A stretch of 64,000 bases of DNA from Chlorogloeopsis fritschii PCC 6912 (GTDB lineage Bacteria > Cyanobacteriota > Cyanobacteriia > Cyanobacteriales > Nostocaceae). The translations under genes were made by a program, and so were the position numbers. The DNA is taken from assembly GCF_000317285.1 (NCBI RefSeq), contig NZ_AJLN01000116.1:1-64000 (forward strand), given 5' to 3'. Position 1 is the stretch's first letter. Each line of letters starts with the position of its first letter. The notes under the pieces are model-generated. The model worked only from the letters and a program-made list of their open reading frames with translations. It was not told the origin of the DNA and searched no databases. This document shows, piece after piece, positions 27,354 through 36,754 of this stretch.

Positions 27354-28810
27354 ATCTTGTATCCAATTACTGCATAATCACGAGAACCAAAAAACCAGTT
27401 GTGAAGAGTCTGCGAACCAGGATTTTCTTGATTAAAAGGACTGTTTTCTACAGGATTTAAATACAATAATTTGACATTTGACAACCCTTGATAATTTACC
27501 AAAAACTGAACCATTTCTGGGTGGAGTGGATTTAAATGTGTTGGATCTGAATAAAAGTCACACGCTCCTACCAGTAAATTTTGAGGATTTGGCGTTTCAA
27601 AAATTGCTAATCCATTTGGTTTGAGTACTCGTGCTACTTCACCAAATAACTTCATTAACAGAGGAAATGGCAGATGTTCAATAATATGAAAACCAGTAAC
27701 AGCACCCAAGCTAGCATCTGGTAAAGATTGCAAGTAAGCCATTGCTTCGGATTCTATCACTTCAAGTTCCCTAGCTCGGCACTGGTCTACCATTACTCTG
27801 TTGATATCTATTCCCTTTGCTGTATATCCATGCTTACGCATCAACTCTAGCCATTCACCCCGACCACATCCGACATCTAAAATAGGTGAATCCTGGGTAC
27901 CTATTTGAGCATTAGCAATTATAGGCAAGTAGACCTGCAATTTTTGAGTTATTTCTTCACGAGCGCCTCGAAATCTATCTTCAAAAGCTGCATAGAAGCC
28001 ATCTAGTGAATGCTGATTTTCATTCACAAAAGTTTGCAGTTGTTCTTGAGTGAAAGGTTGTGGCAAGCGTTGCCGTGCCTCTTCTAAAAACAGGGTAAGC
28101 AATCGCTTTTGCTGGCTGAGGTCATTTTTCAGATAACTGTCGTTTTTAACATAACGCTCATTCAGTCCTTGGAACTGAGTATCAATAGCACCTAGATGCC
28201 CATCTATCCCTTGCACTTGATTATTCATAGCATCCAAGTGCTGTTGGATATCACTAATCTTGCTACTGATGCTATTCAAGCTATCATCCCTCGCTTGATT
28301 GCGAGTATCCACAGTACTTAAGCGTTGATTTAATCCTTCAAGGTGAGTATCTACAGCACTCAAGCGTTGATTTAGTTCTTCAAGGCGAGTGTCTACATTA
28401 CTCAAGCGTTCATCCAGTTGCGATCGCAAAGTTGCAATTTGTACAATTAATTGCTTATTAAGCACTATAGACTCTTTGAAAGCATTGATTAAATTAAAGT
28501 TTACTTCTCTTTGATCCTTAAATATAAAATTTAGTATTTTCAGCGCTAATTTCTGTATTCCACGGCTGAAATTATAAGGAAATCGATTTAAATTATCGGG
28601 CCACTTCGTGCGGACAATAGCTCTCGATTCTGCATTTTTAACCAAACCCTCCATTTGGCTAATATTCCAATTCAGTTTTGAGGTTTCAAAATCGAAGTTT
28701 AAACTACTTTGCTGAACTTGACGAGAGCGATATTGACGCTTTGCTACCTCTTCTTTAACCTTCTCCATCAATTCATCAGTATTAATTTCTGGATTATTTT
28801 TATCAATCAT
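27350..28810 (-). CDS. Coiled-coil methyltransferase of the polysaccharide locus (WbdD-like role suggested)
   Basis: 486 residues. N-terminal region (1-110), a long coiled coil (about 120-245), then a class I methyltransferase (about 305-440; LDVGCGRGEW at 311-320, GIDIN, GFHIIEHLPFPLLMKLF). Within the coil, residues 136-177 are three 14-residue repeats starting LSNVDTR, LSAVDTH and LSTVDTR, encoded by 42-base tandem repeats at 28280-28405. In ABC-dependent O-antigen systems a methyltransferase attached to a coiled coil (WbdD) caps chains and sets their length; here the coil precedes the enzyme, so the order is reversed. The gene overlaps the GT4 gene by four bases. Confidence 0.88.
   Translation of the reverse strand: MIDKNNPEINTDELMEKVKEEVAKRQYRSRQVQQSSLNFDFETSKLNWNISQMEGLVKNAESRAIVRTKWPDNLNRFPYNFSRGIQKLALKILNFIFKDQREVNFNLINAFKESIVLNKQLIVQIATLRSQLDERLSNVDTRLEELNQRLSAVDTHLEGLNQRLSTVDTRNQARDDSLNSISSKISDIQQHLDAMNNQVQGIDGHLGAIDTQFQGLNERYVKNDSYLKNDLSQQKRLLTLFLEEARQRLPQPFTQEQLQTFVNENQHSLDGFYAAFEDRFRGAREEITQKLQVYLPIIANAQIGTQDSPILDVGCGRGEWLELMRKHGYTAKGIDINRVMVDQCRARELEVIESEAMAYLQSLPDASLGAVTGFHIIEHLPFPLLMKLFGEVARVLKPNGLAIFETPNPQNLLVGACDFYSDPTHLNPLHPEMVQFLVNYQGLSNVKLLYLNPVENSPFNQENPGSQTLHNWFFGSRDYAVIGYKI
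28280..28405 (-). repeat. Three 42-bp tandem repeats inside the coiled-coil methyltransferase
   Basis: Three in-frame units of two heptads each (14 residues) encode residues 136-177 of the methyltransferase. Copies 1 and 2 are nearly identical in DNA; the third has diverged in its second half. Unequal exchange would lengthen or shorten the coil by exact multiples of two heptads without breaking the frame. Confidence 0.8.
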
Positions 28811-28884
28811 TTTATTTGGTAATACTTATTATAATTTATAAAATATTTTTCTTTTACCAATACCAATATTTCTATAATTTTAAT

Positions 28885-29409
28885 CTATCTTGTTGATATT
28901 TCTTTGATAGTTTTTGCAGGAATACCAGCTACCACATGATAACTAGGAACATCATCTTTAACTACTGCACCGGCCGCTACTACGGAATGCTTGCCAATCT
29001 TGCATGGCCCGATCACTGTGACATTACTTGCTATCCATACGCCTTCCTCAATTAAAATGTCATTCCCTTCTGTCGGAAAATCATACATTCTTTCCTTGCC
29101 AAGTTTATTATAATCATGAGTTCCAGTGATTAAACTGACATTATGTCCAAAAAATACATCTTCACCAATATAGATATTTCCAGAAGATAAATTGAATAAC
29201 GCATTATTTACAATACAACTTTTTGATAATCTAAGTCTTTGAGGATCGCCATAAACTAGATGGTGGTTTAAAATTACATTCTTGATCTGCTCGTCAAATT
29301 CTCCCTCAAACATATATTGCTTAATATATTGTTCTATATAAGTTTCAATATATGACTTGAACCACCTTTCTAAACGAGACTTGAAAACTTCTTTTATTAT
29401 TTTGTACAT
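28885..29409 (-). CDS. Left-handed beta-helix acyltransferase
   Basis: 174 residues. Hexapeptide repeats in the C-terminal half (EGVWIASNVTVIGPCKIGKH, SVVAAGAVVKDDVPSYHVVA, GIPAKTIKEI) mark a trimeric O-acetyl/acyl-transferase of the WbbJ/Maa type; GTHDYN supplies the likely catalytic His. The N-terminal 45 residues are amphipathic. Start ATG 29409 overlaps the last 13 bases of wzt. Probably acetylates a sugar of the exported chain. Confidence 0.9.
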   Translation of the reverse strand: MYKIIKEVFKSRLERWFKSYIETYIEQYIKQYMFEGEFDEQIKNVILNHHLVYGDPQRLRLSKSCIVNNALFNLSSGNIYIGEDVFFGHNVSLITGTHDYNKLGKERMYDFPTEGNDILIEEGVWIASNVTVIGPCKIGKHSVVAAGAVVKDDVPSYHVVAGIPAKTIKEISTR

Positions 29410-30752
29410 AATGTATCCTCAGCCTCCAATAGACTTACCTTTCTACCAGAAACTTGAAATATCCCATCTACTAAATCATTTACTGCTGCTTGTATACTAA
29501 TTGCATTTTGAATCCAATCCAGCATTTCTAAATTTTCATGAGGCCCATCTCCAAATGCTATGTCAAAGGCATAATTGCCCCCAGCTAGATGAGGCCAAAT
29601 AAACTCGAATTCAACTGTTGCTCTACCTATCTCTGACTTAGATGTCCAATAATCAGTAAAATTTTTGTCTAGCATTTCAGTACTCCAGCCTGATAAAACA
29701 GTGCGCAATCTATCAAGTAGAGCAATACCAACATTGGGCTTTCTAACTTTGTCATGCCTAAATGTAGTAATTCTGACTCTGACTATATCACCTGGGTAAA
29801 CTAAGGTAATCGGCTTATCATCTGCTCCAACTAGACAAACAGCTTCAATTTCTGCACGACCTGTACCAAATCTTTCATATCCAGAAAATGCTATATATGT
29901 CTTGTTAGTAAAAGGATTTACTTCTTTAATAGTAATTTTACTAATATCTATTTTTTCATCATTTAAACTCGGCGACATATGCTCTCCTAAATTTATATGT
30001 ACTGCAGTTCTCTTATTTACTTCTTCATGAATCCAAGCTTGATAATGTTTGCACACCTCAGCAGGTTTTCCAGAATCTACAATTACACCTTGATTAATCC
30101 AGATAGCTTCTGAACAAAGACGTGATACAGCTCCTACATCATGAGATACAAATAAAATCGTCCCACCAGCATCTTGAAAATCTCTGATTTTTGCCATGCA
30201 GCGATGTACAAAAACACCATCTCCTACGGCTAAGGATTCATCTACAATCAAAATTTCAGGGTTAACATTAATCGCTACTGAAAATGCTAAACGAACAAAC
30301 ATCCCACTAGAATATGTTTTAACTGGCTCGTCGATAAAACTGCCAATTTCAGCGAAACTTGCGATATCATCAAACTTAGCTTCTATTTCTTCTCGGCTTA
30401 AACCTAAAATTTGCCCGTTAAAAAAGACATTTTGCCGTCCTGTAAACTCTGGATTAAACCCACTACCCAGTTCTAGCAATGCTGAAACTCGGCCGTTTAC
30501 AAACACTTCACCTGTAGTTGGTGTCAGAGTTCCTGCAATAATTTGCAGCAATGTACTTTTGCCAGACCCATTTTGACCAATAATTCCTACAGTTTCTCTT
30601 TTGGGAACTTTTAGGTCAATATCTCGCAGTGCCCAAAACTCCTGTGCTCGGCTCTTTCCAGGTAGTAAAATTTCCTTTAGCCTATCTACCGGACGAGCAT
30701 ATCGCTTGTAGCATTTTGAGACATTCTTGAGTGAAATTGCAATCTCCCCCAT
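29397..30752 (-). CDS. wzt: Polysaccharide ABC transporter ATP-binding protein with Wzt C-terminal domain
   Basis: ATPase of the Wzm/Wzt exporter. P-loop GQNGSGKST (59-67), signature TYSSGMFVRLAFS, Walker B ILIVDESLAVGD, switch His in FVSHD. After residue about 265 comes a second domain of about 180 residues ending VNDLVDGIFQVSGRKVSL, the place of the Wzt carbohydrate-binding domain that reads the chain terminus. The presence of this domain next to a methyltransferase suggests a capped-chain export mechanism as in O8/O9a antigens. Confidence 0.94.
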   Translation of the reverse strand: MGEIAISLKNVSKCYKRYARPVDRLKEILLPGKSRAQEFWALRDIDLKVPKRETVGIIGQNGSGKSTLLQIIAGTLTPTTGEVFVNGRVSALLELGSGFNPEFTGRQNVFFNGQILGLSREEIEAKFDDIASFAEIGSFIDEPVKTYSSGMFVRLAFSVAINVNPEILIVDESLAVGDGVFVHRCMAKIRDFQDAGGTILFVSHDVGAVSRLCSEAIWINQGVIVDSGKPAEVCKHYQAWIHEEVNKRTAVHINLGEHMSPSLNDEKIDISKITIKEVNPFTNKTYIAFSGYERFGTGRAEIEAVCLVGADDKPITLVYPGDIVRVRITTFRHDKVRKPNVGIALLDRLRTVLSGWSTEMLDKNFTDYWTSKSEIGRATVEFEFIWPHLAGGNYAFDIAFGDGPHENLEMLDWIQNAISIQAAVNDLVDGIFQVSGRKVSLLEAEDTLCTK

Positions 30753-30848
30753 ACCGCCACACGTTACTTCAATCTAAATGTGTTATATCTGACAACTTCA
30801 AGACATCCTGTGTACTACCCTGTTTTTCAGTAAATTGGATGCAGCTAC

Positions 30849-31694
30849 TCACAGAACATCAGCAAACGCCGGACGCAAACGCTTGTACACCCAAAATCCA
30901 CAATAAAACATAATTGTAGATACTAGTAAAGCAACTCCCCATTCGCCCCAATGCTTAACTTCTCCCCCTAAAATTATGTCACGATAGACTTCGGCAATAG
31001 TACCTATTGGATGCAACCAAAATACCCAACCTCGCCAAGCTTCCGGAATCGCTGATGCTGGGTAGACAATAGGTGCCAAGTACAACCAAATGTTTAAAAT
31101 AACTGCTAATGTCTGCGGAATATCTCGTAAAAATACTGTTAATCCTGCCGCCAAATATCCTAAGCCTGAAGTAAAAAGCAGTTGCGTCAGCCAGACTAAC
31201 GGTAAAAATGCCAAAGTTGGATGTAAAGTATGAGAAGTTACTGCCACAAAAAAAATCAACGCCATTAAACCAAAAGAACTTTCAATAAACGTTGATAAAA
31301 CTGGCACTAGAGGCAATAAAGCTAAGGGGAATACTACTTTTTTGACTAAATTTGGCTGTGCCACCACTGAATTTGCTGACTGAATTAAACCACTGCTAAA
31401 TGCAATCCAAGGTAGTAATCCTGCAAACAGCCACAAACCAAAGGTGAAGTTGTTTTCTGGTAAGTTCCTAAGATTCAGCTTCACTTTTAACACTACCGAG
31501 AAAACGTAAGTGAAAATCAATAACTGTGATAACTGATTTAGCAAGGGCCATAAATTACCTAACACAGAACCCTTGTAACGTGCTTCTAAATCACGACGCA
31601 CGAGCGTCCTCAGTAAGTCGAACTTTGCCCACCACAACTCTTTGATGGGTAAGTAACGTCTCAGCTTTCCTGTCTTACGGATAACTCCTCGCAT
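30849..31694 (-). CDS. wzm: Polysaccharide ABC transporter permease
   Basis: ABC-2-type permease of about 281 residues with six hydrophobic helices, including LFAGLLPWIAFSSGLIQSAN and VYPASAIPEAWRGWVFWLHP, typical of Wzm/TagG. N-terminal amphipathic segment LVRRDLEARYKGSVLGNLWP is conserved in the family. Start taken as ATG 31694; the ORF extends four codons to TTG 31706. It is the first gene of the minus-strand polysaccharide run; wzt follows after 96 bases. Confidence 0.93.
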   Translation of the reverse strand: MRGVIRKTGKLRRYLPIKELWWAKFDLLRTLVRRDLEARYKGSVLGNLWPLLNQLSQLLIFTYVFSVVLKVKLNLRNLPENNFTFGLWLFAGLLPWIAFSSGLIQSANSVVAQPNLVKKVVFPLALLPLVPVLSTFIESSFGLMALIFFVAVTSHTLHPTLAFLPLVWLTQLLFTSGLGYLAAGLTVFLRDIPQTLAVILNIWLYLAPIVYPASAIPEAWRGWVFWLHPIGTIAEVYRDIILGGEVKHWGEWGVALLVSTIMFYCGFWVYKRLRPAFADVL

Positions 31695-31706
31695 CGTTCG
31701 CAACAA

Positions 31707-32503
31707 TTCCTGTTTCCTCTCTCACAACCTACACACAAAATTCCTTTCAATGAAGCTGACTAGCTATGAAAGTTCCCGTTGTATTATCAAAATAATTGCT
31801 AAAAAAGAGTCTGATAGAAATTATCTTCGGCATTATACAATAAAGTTAATAGAGCTAGCGTAAGATATTACTGTATATCTTCAGTCATTATTCATCCTAT
31901 TTATACTTTATATGACTGAAATCTACGCTTTTCCAAATAATTAAAAATCTCAAGCAAACGTTCCATCTGTGTCTTTAGGATAGCAGTGTAAGGCTAATTT
32001 AAATCCACTGTCCTTTTTAGCCCCGCTATTTGAGCCTCAATGACTCAGTTGGATCTTGCCTTAGAAAAAATTCTGAATACCAATTCTGCATGAAGATGCG
32101 CTGACGCGCAATAAATAAAAACGTAGACGCGGAGCGGCTACTTTCAGAAGCCACTTCGTGACTACCCGCAGGGTAGAACACAAAGAGAAGAGGTATAGAG
32201 AGAATTTGGCACAGCTTCACAAAGAAACGGTATAAGGCACTTTACTAATGCGACACAACCATTAAAATATGATGATTAGCCAATTAATTGCTGGCTTTTA
32301 AGCTTGAGAACCTCCCTTTTTATCGAATTTAGGGGAGATTGATAATAATGCTTCTAGTCTCAGTTACTTCATTTGTGCCTTGCTAAAGTCAAATTTTGAT
32401 CGTAGCAAGCCAGTTTTGTTCCTGTTGAGTGGAACTTACCCAGAATACTCAATTACGGAGGTTTATAAAAGCTGAGTATTCGCCGTCTGGAGCATAAATA
32501 CCA
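31707..32503. other. Long divergent intergenic region of the polysaccharide island
   Basis: About 800 bases between wzm and the acyltransferase gene. AT-rich; includes a repeat-like segment near 32095-32180 (ACGTAGACGCGGAGCGGCTA and CCACTTCGTGACTACCCGCA), related to the insert at about 53664. A minus-strand 64-codon frame here is a translation of that repeat and is not called. Promoters for both directions must be within this stretch but are not distinct. Confidence 0.55.
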
Positions 32504-33787
32504 ATGGGCAATCAATTATTGACTCCACTTCCAACATTAATTCACAATCATAATCGTCTAGACCCATTGCTTACTCTGCGTGGGTTTGCCTGTTTCATGG
32601 TAGTTATTTTTCATTGTCTTCCTCCTAGAAATTCAATTATCTATAAAGGTTACGATTTGAGTTGGTTATTATGTAGTAACGGAATGGTAGCCGTTTGGAT
32701 TTTTTTTGTTCTTTCTGGCTATCTAATGGGAAAAGCTTTTTACACTCATCGATATACTAATGATGTACCAGGAGTTATCAATTTTTGGCGAAATCGCGCT
32801 CTCAGAATTTTTCCTCTTTACTATTTCGCTGTGTTATTTTTAACTGTTTTAGTTTATCCAGATTGGATGAGAATCGAAAATTGGGGTTATTTAATTAGGG
32901 TATGTACATTTACATATGACGGTTCACCACAACTACTGTCAAATCTGAATTTTAATGGCGTTTTTTGGTCGCTTTCAACAGAAGTTCAATTTTATGTAAT
33001 CGTACCATTTATATATAGCTATTTTAAGCATCGTTTATTGAATCGAAAACAAGTTATCTTATCAATTTTATTAATATTTTTTACTATATTTATTACTCGT
33101 TGTATATTCTGGATAGCATTTAGAGATGAAATGAGCGATAAATTTTCATATGTCTTTAAATATTGGTATGCTCCACTATTCACTAATTTAGACTTATTTT
33201 TATGTGGATTTTTACTCAATGCTTTGTTAAGTAATACAAAATTAGATTACGAGATAGGAGTTAACGGAAGAGAAGATAATAAATCAAATAACATTTTTCT
33301 AAATGTATCTAAAAAAAATATCGCTTTAATTTTGATTTTTCTACTTTATTTATTTACAGCACATCACTTCTATCATCAAGAATTGTTTAATTTGCCAGAG
33401 CGCTTGGGCAAAGGATTTAGAACAACTACAACTATTTTTATTTTGCCCTTGGTCACTGCATTAGTTGTCTCTTTCTTTATTTTTACATTTGAATACTATG
33501 AGTATAATGATTTTACAAAAAATGAAAAATTATCATTTAGAATAATTATTAAAAATCCTGTAAGAGTTGTAGAAGTCTTCGGTCACCTATCTTATGGAAT
33601 ATATATTTGGCACGTACCAATTATTGAAAAAGTTACTCCTATATTCACATCAAAAATTCCAATTGAAGCATTCTATGGAAGACTAATAGCAACATTTTTT
33701 CTATCGACAGTGTTAGCATCTGTAAGCTACTACTTGATTGAACTTCCATATGCAAAAAACAAGATTTCCAGACAAAATGAAAATTAA
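32504..33787 (+). CDS. Acyltransferase family 3 membrane protein
   Basis: 427 residues with about ten hydrophobic helices. The N-terminus LTLRGFACFMVVIFHCLPP contains the R-x10-H motif of acyltransferase-3 enzymes (OafA-like), and NFWRNRALRIFPLYY and SYGIYIWHVPI are typical later motifs. Such enzymes O-acylate sugars of surface glycans; the position opposite wzm fits modification of the exported chain. The A+T content is higher than in core genes nearby, as is common for polysaccharide islands acquired or exchanged horizontally. Confidence 0.88.
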   Translation: MGNQLLTPLPTLIHNHNRLDPLLTLRGFACFMVVIFHCLPPRNSIIYKGYDLSWLLCSNGMVAVWIFFVLSGYLMGKAFYTHRYTNDVPGVINFWRNRALRIFPLYYFAVLFLTVLVYPDWMRIENWGYLIRVCTFTYDGSPQLLSNLNFNGVFWSLSTEVQFYVIVPFIYSYFKHRLLNRKQVILSILLIFFTIFITRCIFWIAFRDEMSDKFSYVFKYWYAPLFTNLDLFLCGFLLNALLSNTKLDYEIGVNGREDNKSNNIFLNVSKKNIALILIFLLYLFTAHHFYHQELFNLPERLGKGFRTTTTIFILPLVTALVVSFFIFTFEYYEYNDFTKNEKLSFRIIIKNPVRVVEVFGHLSYGIYIWHVPIIEKVTPIFTSKIPIEAFYGRLIATFFLSTVLASVSYYLIELPYAKNKISRQNEN

Positions 33788-34077
33788 GTAGATTACTTGC
33801 ATACTCACTATCAGTTTGACATCGCACAATAAATTATTGCTTCACTGAGCCGTTCATAGTATTTACTTTATAAATCAGTTTTTAAACTATCTGGATCGAT
33901 TCCTAGTAATCTTAACCGTTCTGCCACTGTTGCGATCGCTGGGGCATTAGTCATTGGTTAATGTTTAATCCCCGTATCGCCTTTTCCCCGTGTCCCCTTG
34001 TCTCTCCCTCTCCCACTCTCCCCCTAGACACCGGATTCCGCTACACTGAGTTTTGGATTATTGCATTGTAATTTGGC
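33788..34077. other. Spacer with C-rich tract
   Basis: About 290 bases. After a heptamer remnant (TTAGTCATTGGTTAATG) near 33947, there is a pyrimidine tract (CCCGTGTCCCCTTGTCTCTC type) at about 33985-34025. No gene seen. Confidence 0.5.
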
Positions 34078-34272
34078 ATGGACATCGGACAAAAGGTTAA
34101 GGTTTATCGTTTGCGCGATCGCGTATCTAATCCTATTGCTCAAAGACTAGGACAAGTCGGTATCATCGAAGGCTTTAAAATGACTGATGGTAGCGGCGTT
34201 GGCGTAGTGGTAAAGTTTAATGATGATTTTACCACCTGGTTTTTTGAAGACGAACTCAAAGTAGTACAGTAA
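34078..34272 (+). CDS. petP: DUF2862 protein, PetP-like cytochrome b6f subunit
   Basis: 64 residues, SH3-like. MDIGQKVKVYRLRDRVSNPI, then KMTDGSGVGVVVKF and TTWFFEDELK match the small DUF2862 family that includes PetP (Ssr2998), a peripheral subunit on the cytoplasmic side of the cytochrome b6f complex of cyanobacteria. PetP affects electron transport and supercomplex stability. The call is from memory of the family. Followed after 121 bases by the Get3d-like gene. Confidence 0.78.
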   Translation: MDIGQKVKVYRLRDRVSNPIAQRLGQVGIIEGFKMTDGSGVGVVVKFNDDFTTWFFEDELKVVQ

Positions 34273-34393
34273 GGAAAAACAAGTTATCGGCGGCTGTGTC
34301 CGCTGATTGCTAAACTTCGGAGAGAAGTTACAAAAAAAGCCGAATGCTAAGTTGGAGTTGAAAAATCGGCGGTAAAAATTTAGGAATCAAGTA

Positions 34394-35494
34394 ATGGCCC
34401 TGATATTGACATTTTTGGGCAAAGGCGGCTCTGCTCGCACTCAGGTAGCGATCGCCGCTGCCAAACTCTTAGCAAGCCAAGGAAAGCGTGTGCTTCTGGC
34501 TGGAAGCGCAGAACCAGCATTACAAATCCTGTTGGGACTTCCTATTGGCACCGAACCCCAAGAAATCGCTGCTAATTTGCAAGTTGTACAGTTACAAGCA
34601 TCAACGCTGCTAGAACGTAGCTGGGAAGATGTGAAAAAACTGGAAGCACAATATCTAAGAACTCCTATCCTTAAAGATGTTTATGGACAGGAACTCTCCG
34701 TATTGCCAGGAATGGATAGCGCTCTTGTCCTCAATGCAATTCGCGAGTACTACGAAAGCGGCAACTATGATGCGATCGTCTACGATGGCAACGGCGATAG
34801 TTCTACTTTGCGAATGTTTGGGATGCCAGAGTATCTCAGCTGGTATGTACGGCGATTCCGGCAATTATTTGTCAACTCCGATTTAGGAAGGACAATTTCT
34901 GAATCTCCCTTGATTCAACCTCTTGTTAGCACTTTCTTCAACATCAATTGGACGGCAGATAATTTTGCTCAACCTACAAACCAAGTCAACAATTTTCTAG
35001 ACAAGGGTAAAGCAGCCCTCGCCGATCCCAAGCATGTTGCAGCTTTTTTGGTAACAACTGCCGATCCGGTTGAAGTTGCCTCTGCTCGTTACCTTTGGGG
35101 GAGCGCTCAACAAGTGGGTTTAACTGTAGGTGGCGTGATGCTTGTATCTGAAGATAGAAGCATCAATATATCTGGGGAATTTACCCCCTTGCCTGTCAGC
35201 GTAGTTCCCCATGTCAAAGCTAATGATTGGCAACCGCTAATGGATTCCCTGCCCAACTTCGTAGCACAAGCAGTACAAGCTCCTAAACCTATTGAAATTG
35301 ACATTCACGAACGAAAAGTAAGCTTGTTTTTGCCAGGATTTGACAAAAAACAAGTCAAACTTACCCAATACGGCCCAGAAGTCACTGTAGAAGCAGGAGA
35401 TCAAAGGCGAAATATTTTTCTCCCTCCAGCTTTGAGTGGTAGGTCTGTTACTGGTGCAAAGTTTCAAAATAGTTATTTGATCATCTCTTTTTAG
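34394..35494 (+). CDS. Get3d-like ArsA-family protein with alpha-crystallin-type C-terminus
   Basis: 366 residues. N-terminal P-loop domain of the ArsA/Get3 type starting MALILTFLGKGGSARTQVAI; the C-terminal 75 residues (KVSLFLPGFDKKQVKLTQYG then VTVEAGDQRRNIFLP) form an alpha-crystallin-like beta sandwich. This combination is the plant and cyanobacterial Get3d branch. The deviant Walker A keeps the first lysine (Lys10) but the usual second lysine is Arg15, and Ser13-Ala14 replace Val-Gly. ATP binding or hydrolysis may therefore be altered. Function unknown; a client-binding or chaperone role has been proposed for the group. Confidence 0.8.
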   Translation: MALILTFLGKGGSARTQVAIAAAKLLASQGKRVLLAGSAEPALQILLGLPIGTEPQEIAANLQVVQLQASTLLERSWEDVKKLEAQYLRTPILKDVYGQELSVLPGMDSALVLNAIREYYESGNYDAIVYDGNGDSSTLRMFGMPEYLSWYVRRFRQLFVNSDLGRTISESPLIQPLVSTFFNINWTADNFAQPTNQVNNFLDKGKAALADPKHVAAFLVTTADPVEVASARYLWGSAQQVGLTVGGVMLVSEDRSINISGEFTPLPVSVVPHVKANDWQPLMDSLPNFVAQAVQAPKPIEIDIHERKVSLFLPGFDKKQVKLTQYGPEVTVEAGDQRRNIFLPPALSGRSVTGAKFQNSYLIISF

Positions 35495-35517
35495 AAAATT
35501 GTTAATGGGGATTGGGT

Positions 35518-35578
35518 ATTAGGATTTCTTTATTCCTAGTCCCTAACCCCTAGTCCCTAGCCTAAGCGTCCCTATTTA
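35518..35578. repeat. CTAGTCCCTAGCCTAAGCGTCCC repeat, inverted copy
   Basis: The run from GATTTCTTTATTCCTAGTCC to CTAGCCTAAGCGTCCCTA is an approximate reverse complement of 17450-17510 beside trpB. It lies between the Get3d-like gene and chlG, ending 14 bases before the chlG start. Confidence 0.7.
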
Positions 35579-35591
35579 TTCAGTACGCCTT

Positions 35592-36632
35592 ATGTCTGAA
35601 TCAACTCCCATTACCACAGATTCCAATACATCTGAAGTTCTAAACTCAGTCGCGACAACTGAGGAAGCAAAAGCCATTGCCAATCGTGGTGCTAAAACCA
35701 GGCAGCTTTTGGGCATGAAAGGTGCTGCACCTGGAGAGACATCGATTTGGAAAATCCGTTTGCAACTGATGAAGCCCATCACTTGGATTCCCCTAATGTG
35801 GGGTGTAATTTGTGGTGCGGCTTCTTCTGGCGAGTATACTTGGACACTGGAAAATGTGTTTAAGGCAGCAGTTTGTATGTTGCTATCAGGGCCATTGATG
35901 GCAGGTTATGTACAAATTCTGAACGATTACTACGATCGCGAAATCGATGCCATCAACGAACCATATCGCCCAATTCCCTCTGGAGCCATTTCTGTACCCC
36001 AGGTAATTACGCAGATTTGGGTATTACTTATTGCTGGTATTGCCCTGGCATTTACCCTAGATAAGTGGGCAGGTAATGAATTTCCCACAATTACAACGAT
36101 CGCCTTCATTGGTGCATTTGTCGGCTATATATACTCAGCCCCACCTTTAAAGCTCAAGCAAAACGGCTGGTTAGGAAGTTATGCCTTAGGTGCAAGTTAT
36201 ATTACCTTCCCTTGGTGTACTGGTCATGCTTTGTTTGGTGAACTAGATTGGAAAATTGTTGTTCTGACTCTAATTTACAGTTTGGCTGGGTTGGGTATTG
36301 CCATTGTCAATGACTTTAAGAGTGTAGAAGGCGATCGCAAATTAGGATTGCAGTCATTACCTGTAATGTTTGGCGTCACCACCGCCGCTTGGATTTGTGT
36401 GGTGATGATTGATGTCTTTCAAACCGCGATCGCAGCTTATCTGATTTACATTCACGAAAATTTGTACGCAGCAATTCTCATATTGCTGATCATCCCACAA
36501 ATCACTTTCCAGGATATGTATTTCCTGCGCGATCCCCTCAAAAATGACGTAAAATATCAAGCCAGTGCCCAACCTTTCCTAGTCTTAGGAATGCTTGTCG
36601 CTGGTTTAGCAATTGGCCATGCCGGCATCTAA
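35592..36632 (+). CDS. chlG: Chlorophyll synthase
   Basis: UbiA-type prenyltransferase that esterifies chlorophyllide a with phytyl or geranylgeranyl diphosphate, the last step of chlorophyll a synthesis, in the thylakoid or plasma membrane. 346 residues, about eight membrane helices. First Asp-rich motif NDYYDREIDAINEPYRPIPS; second NDFKSVEGDRKLGLQSLPV. N-terminal 60 residues are soluble. The family match is clear. Confidence 0.96.
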   Translation: MSESTPITTDSNTSEVLNSVATTEEAKAIANRGAKTRQLLGMKGAAPGETSIWKIRLQLMKPITWIPLMWGVICGAASSGEYTWTLENVFKAAVCMLLSGPLMAGYVQILNDYYDREIDAINEPYRPIPSGAISVPQVITQIWVLLIAGIALAFTLDKWAGNEFPTITTIAFIGAFVGYIYSAPPLKLKQNGWLGSYALGASYITFPWCTGHALFGELDWKIVVLTLIYSLAGLGIAIVNDFKSVEGDRKLGLQSLPVMFGVTTAAWICVVMIDVFQTAIAAYLIYIHENLYAAILILLIIPQITFQDMYFLRDPLKNDVKYQASAQPFLVLGMLVAGLAIGHAGI

Positions 36633-36754
36633 ATCAATACTTCTAAATCAATACTTCTAGAGTAAGAAGTCAAGAGTGAGGAATGAGAGGTTAAGATCCA
36701 TATAACTTCTCGATCCTCACTCAAATTTTTTCACAGATTTGCATAAGAATTGCC

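Noticed and set aside
28280-28405. CRISPR-like regular repeats
   Set aside because: Period 42 without unique spacers and in frame; they are coiled-coil heptads.
32026-32220. 64-codon minus-strand frame
   Set aside because: Contains GC-rich dispersed repeat translation; no start support.
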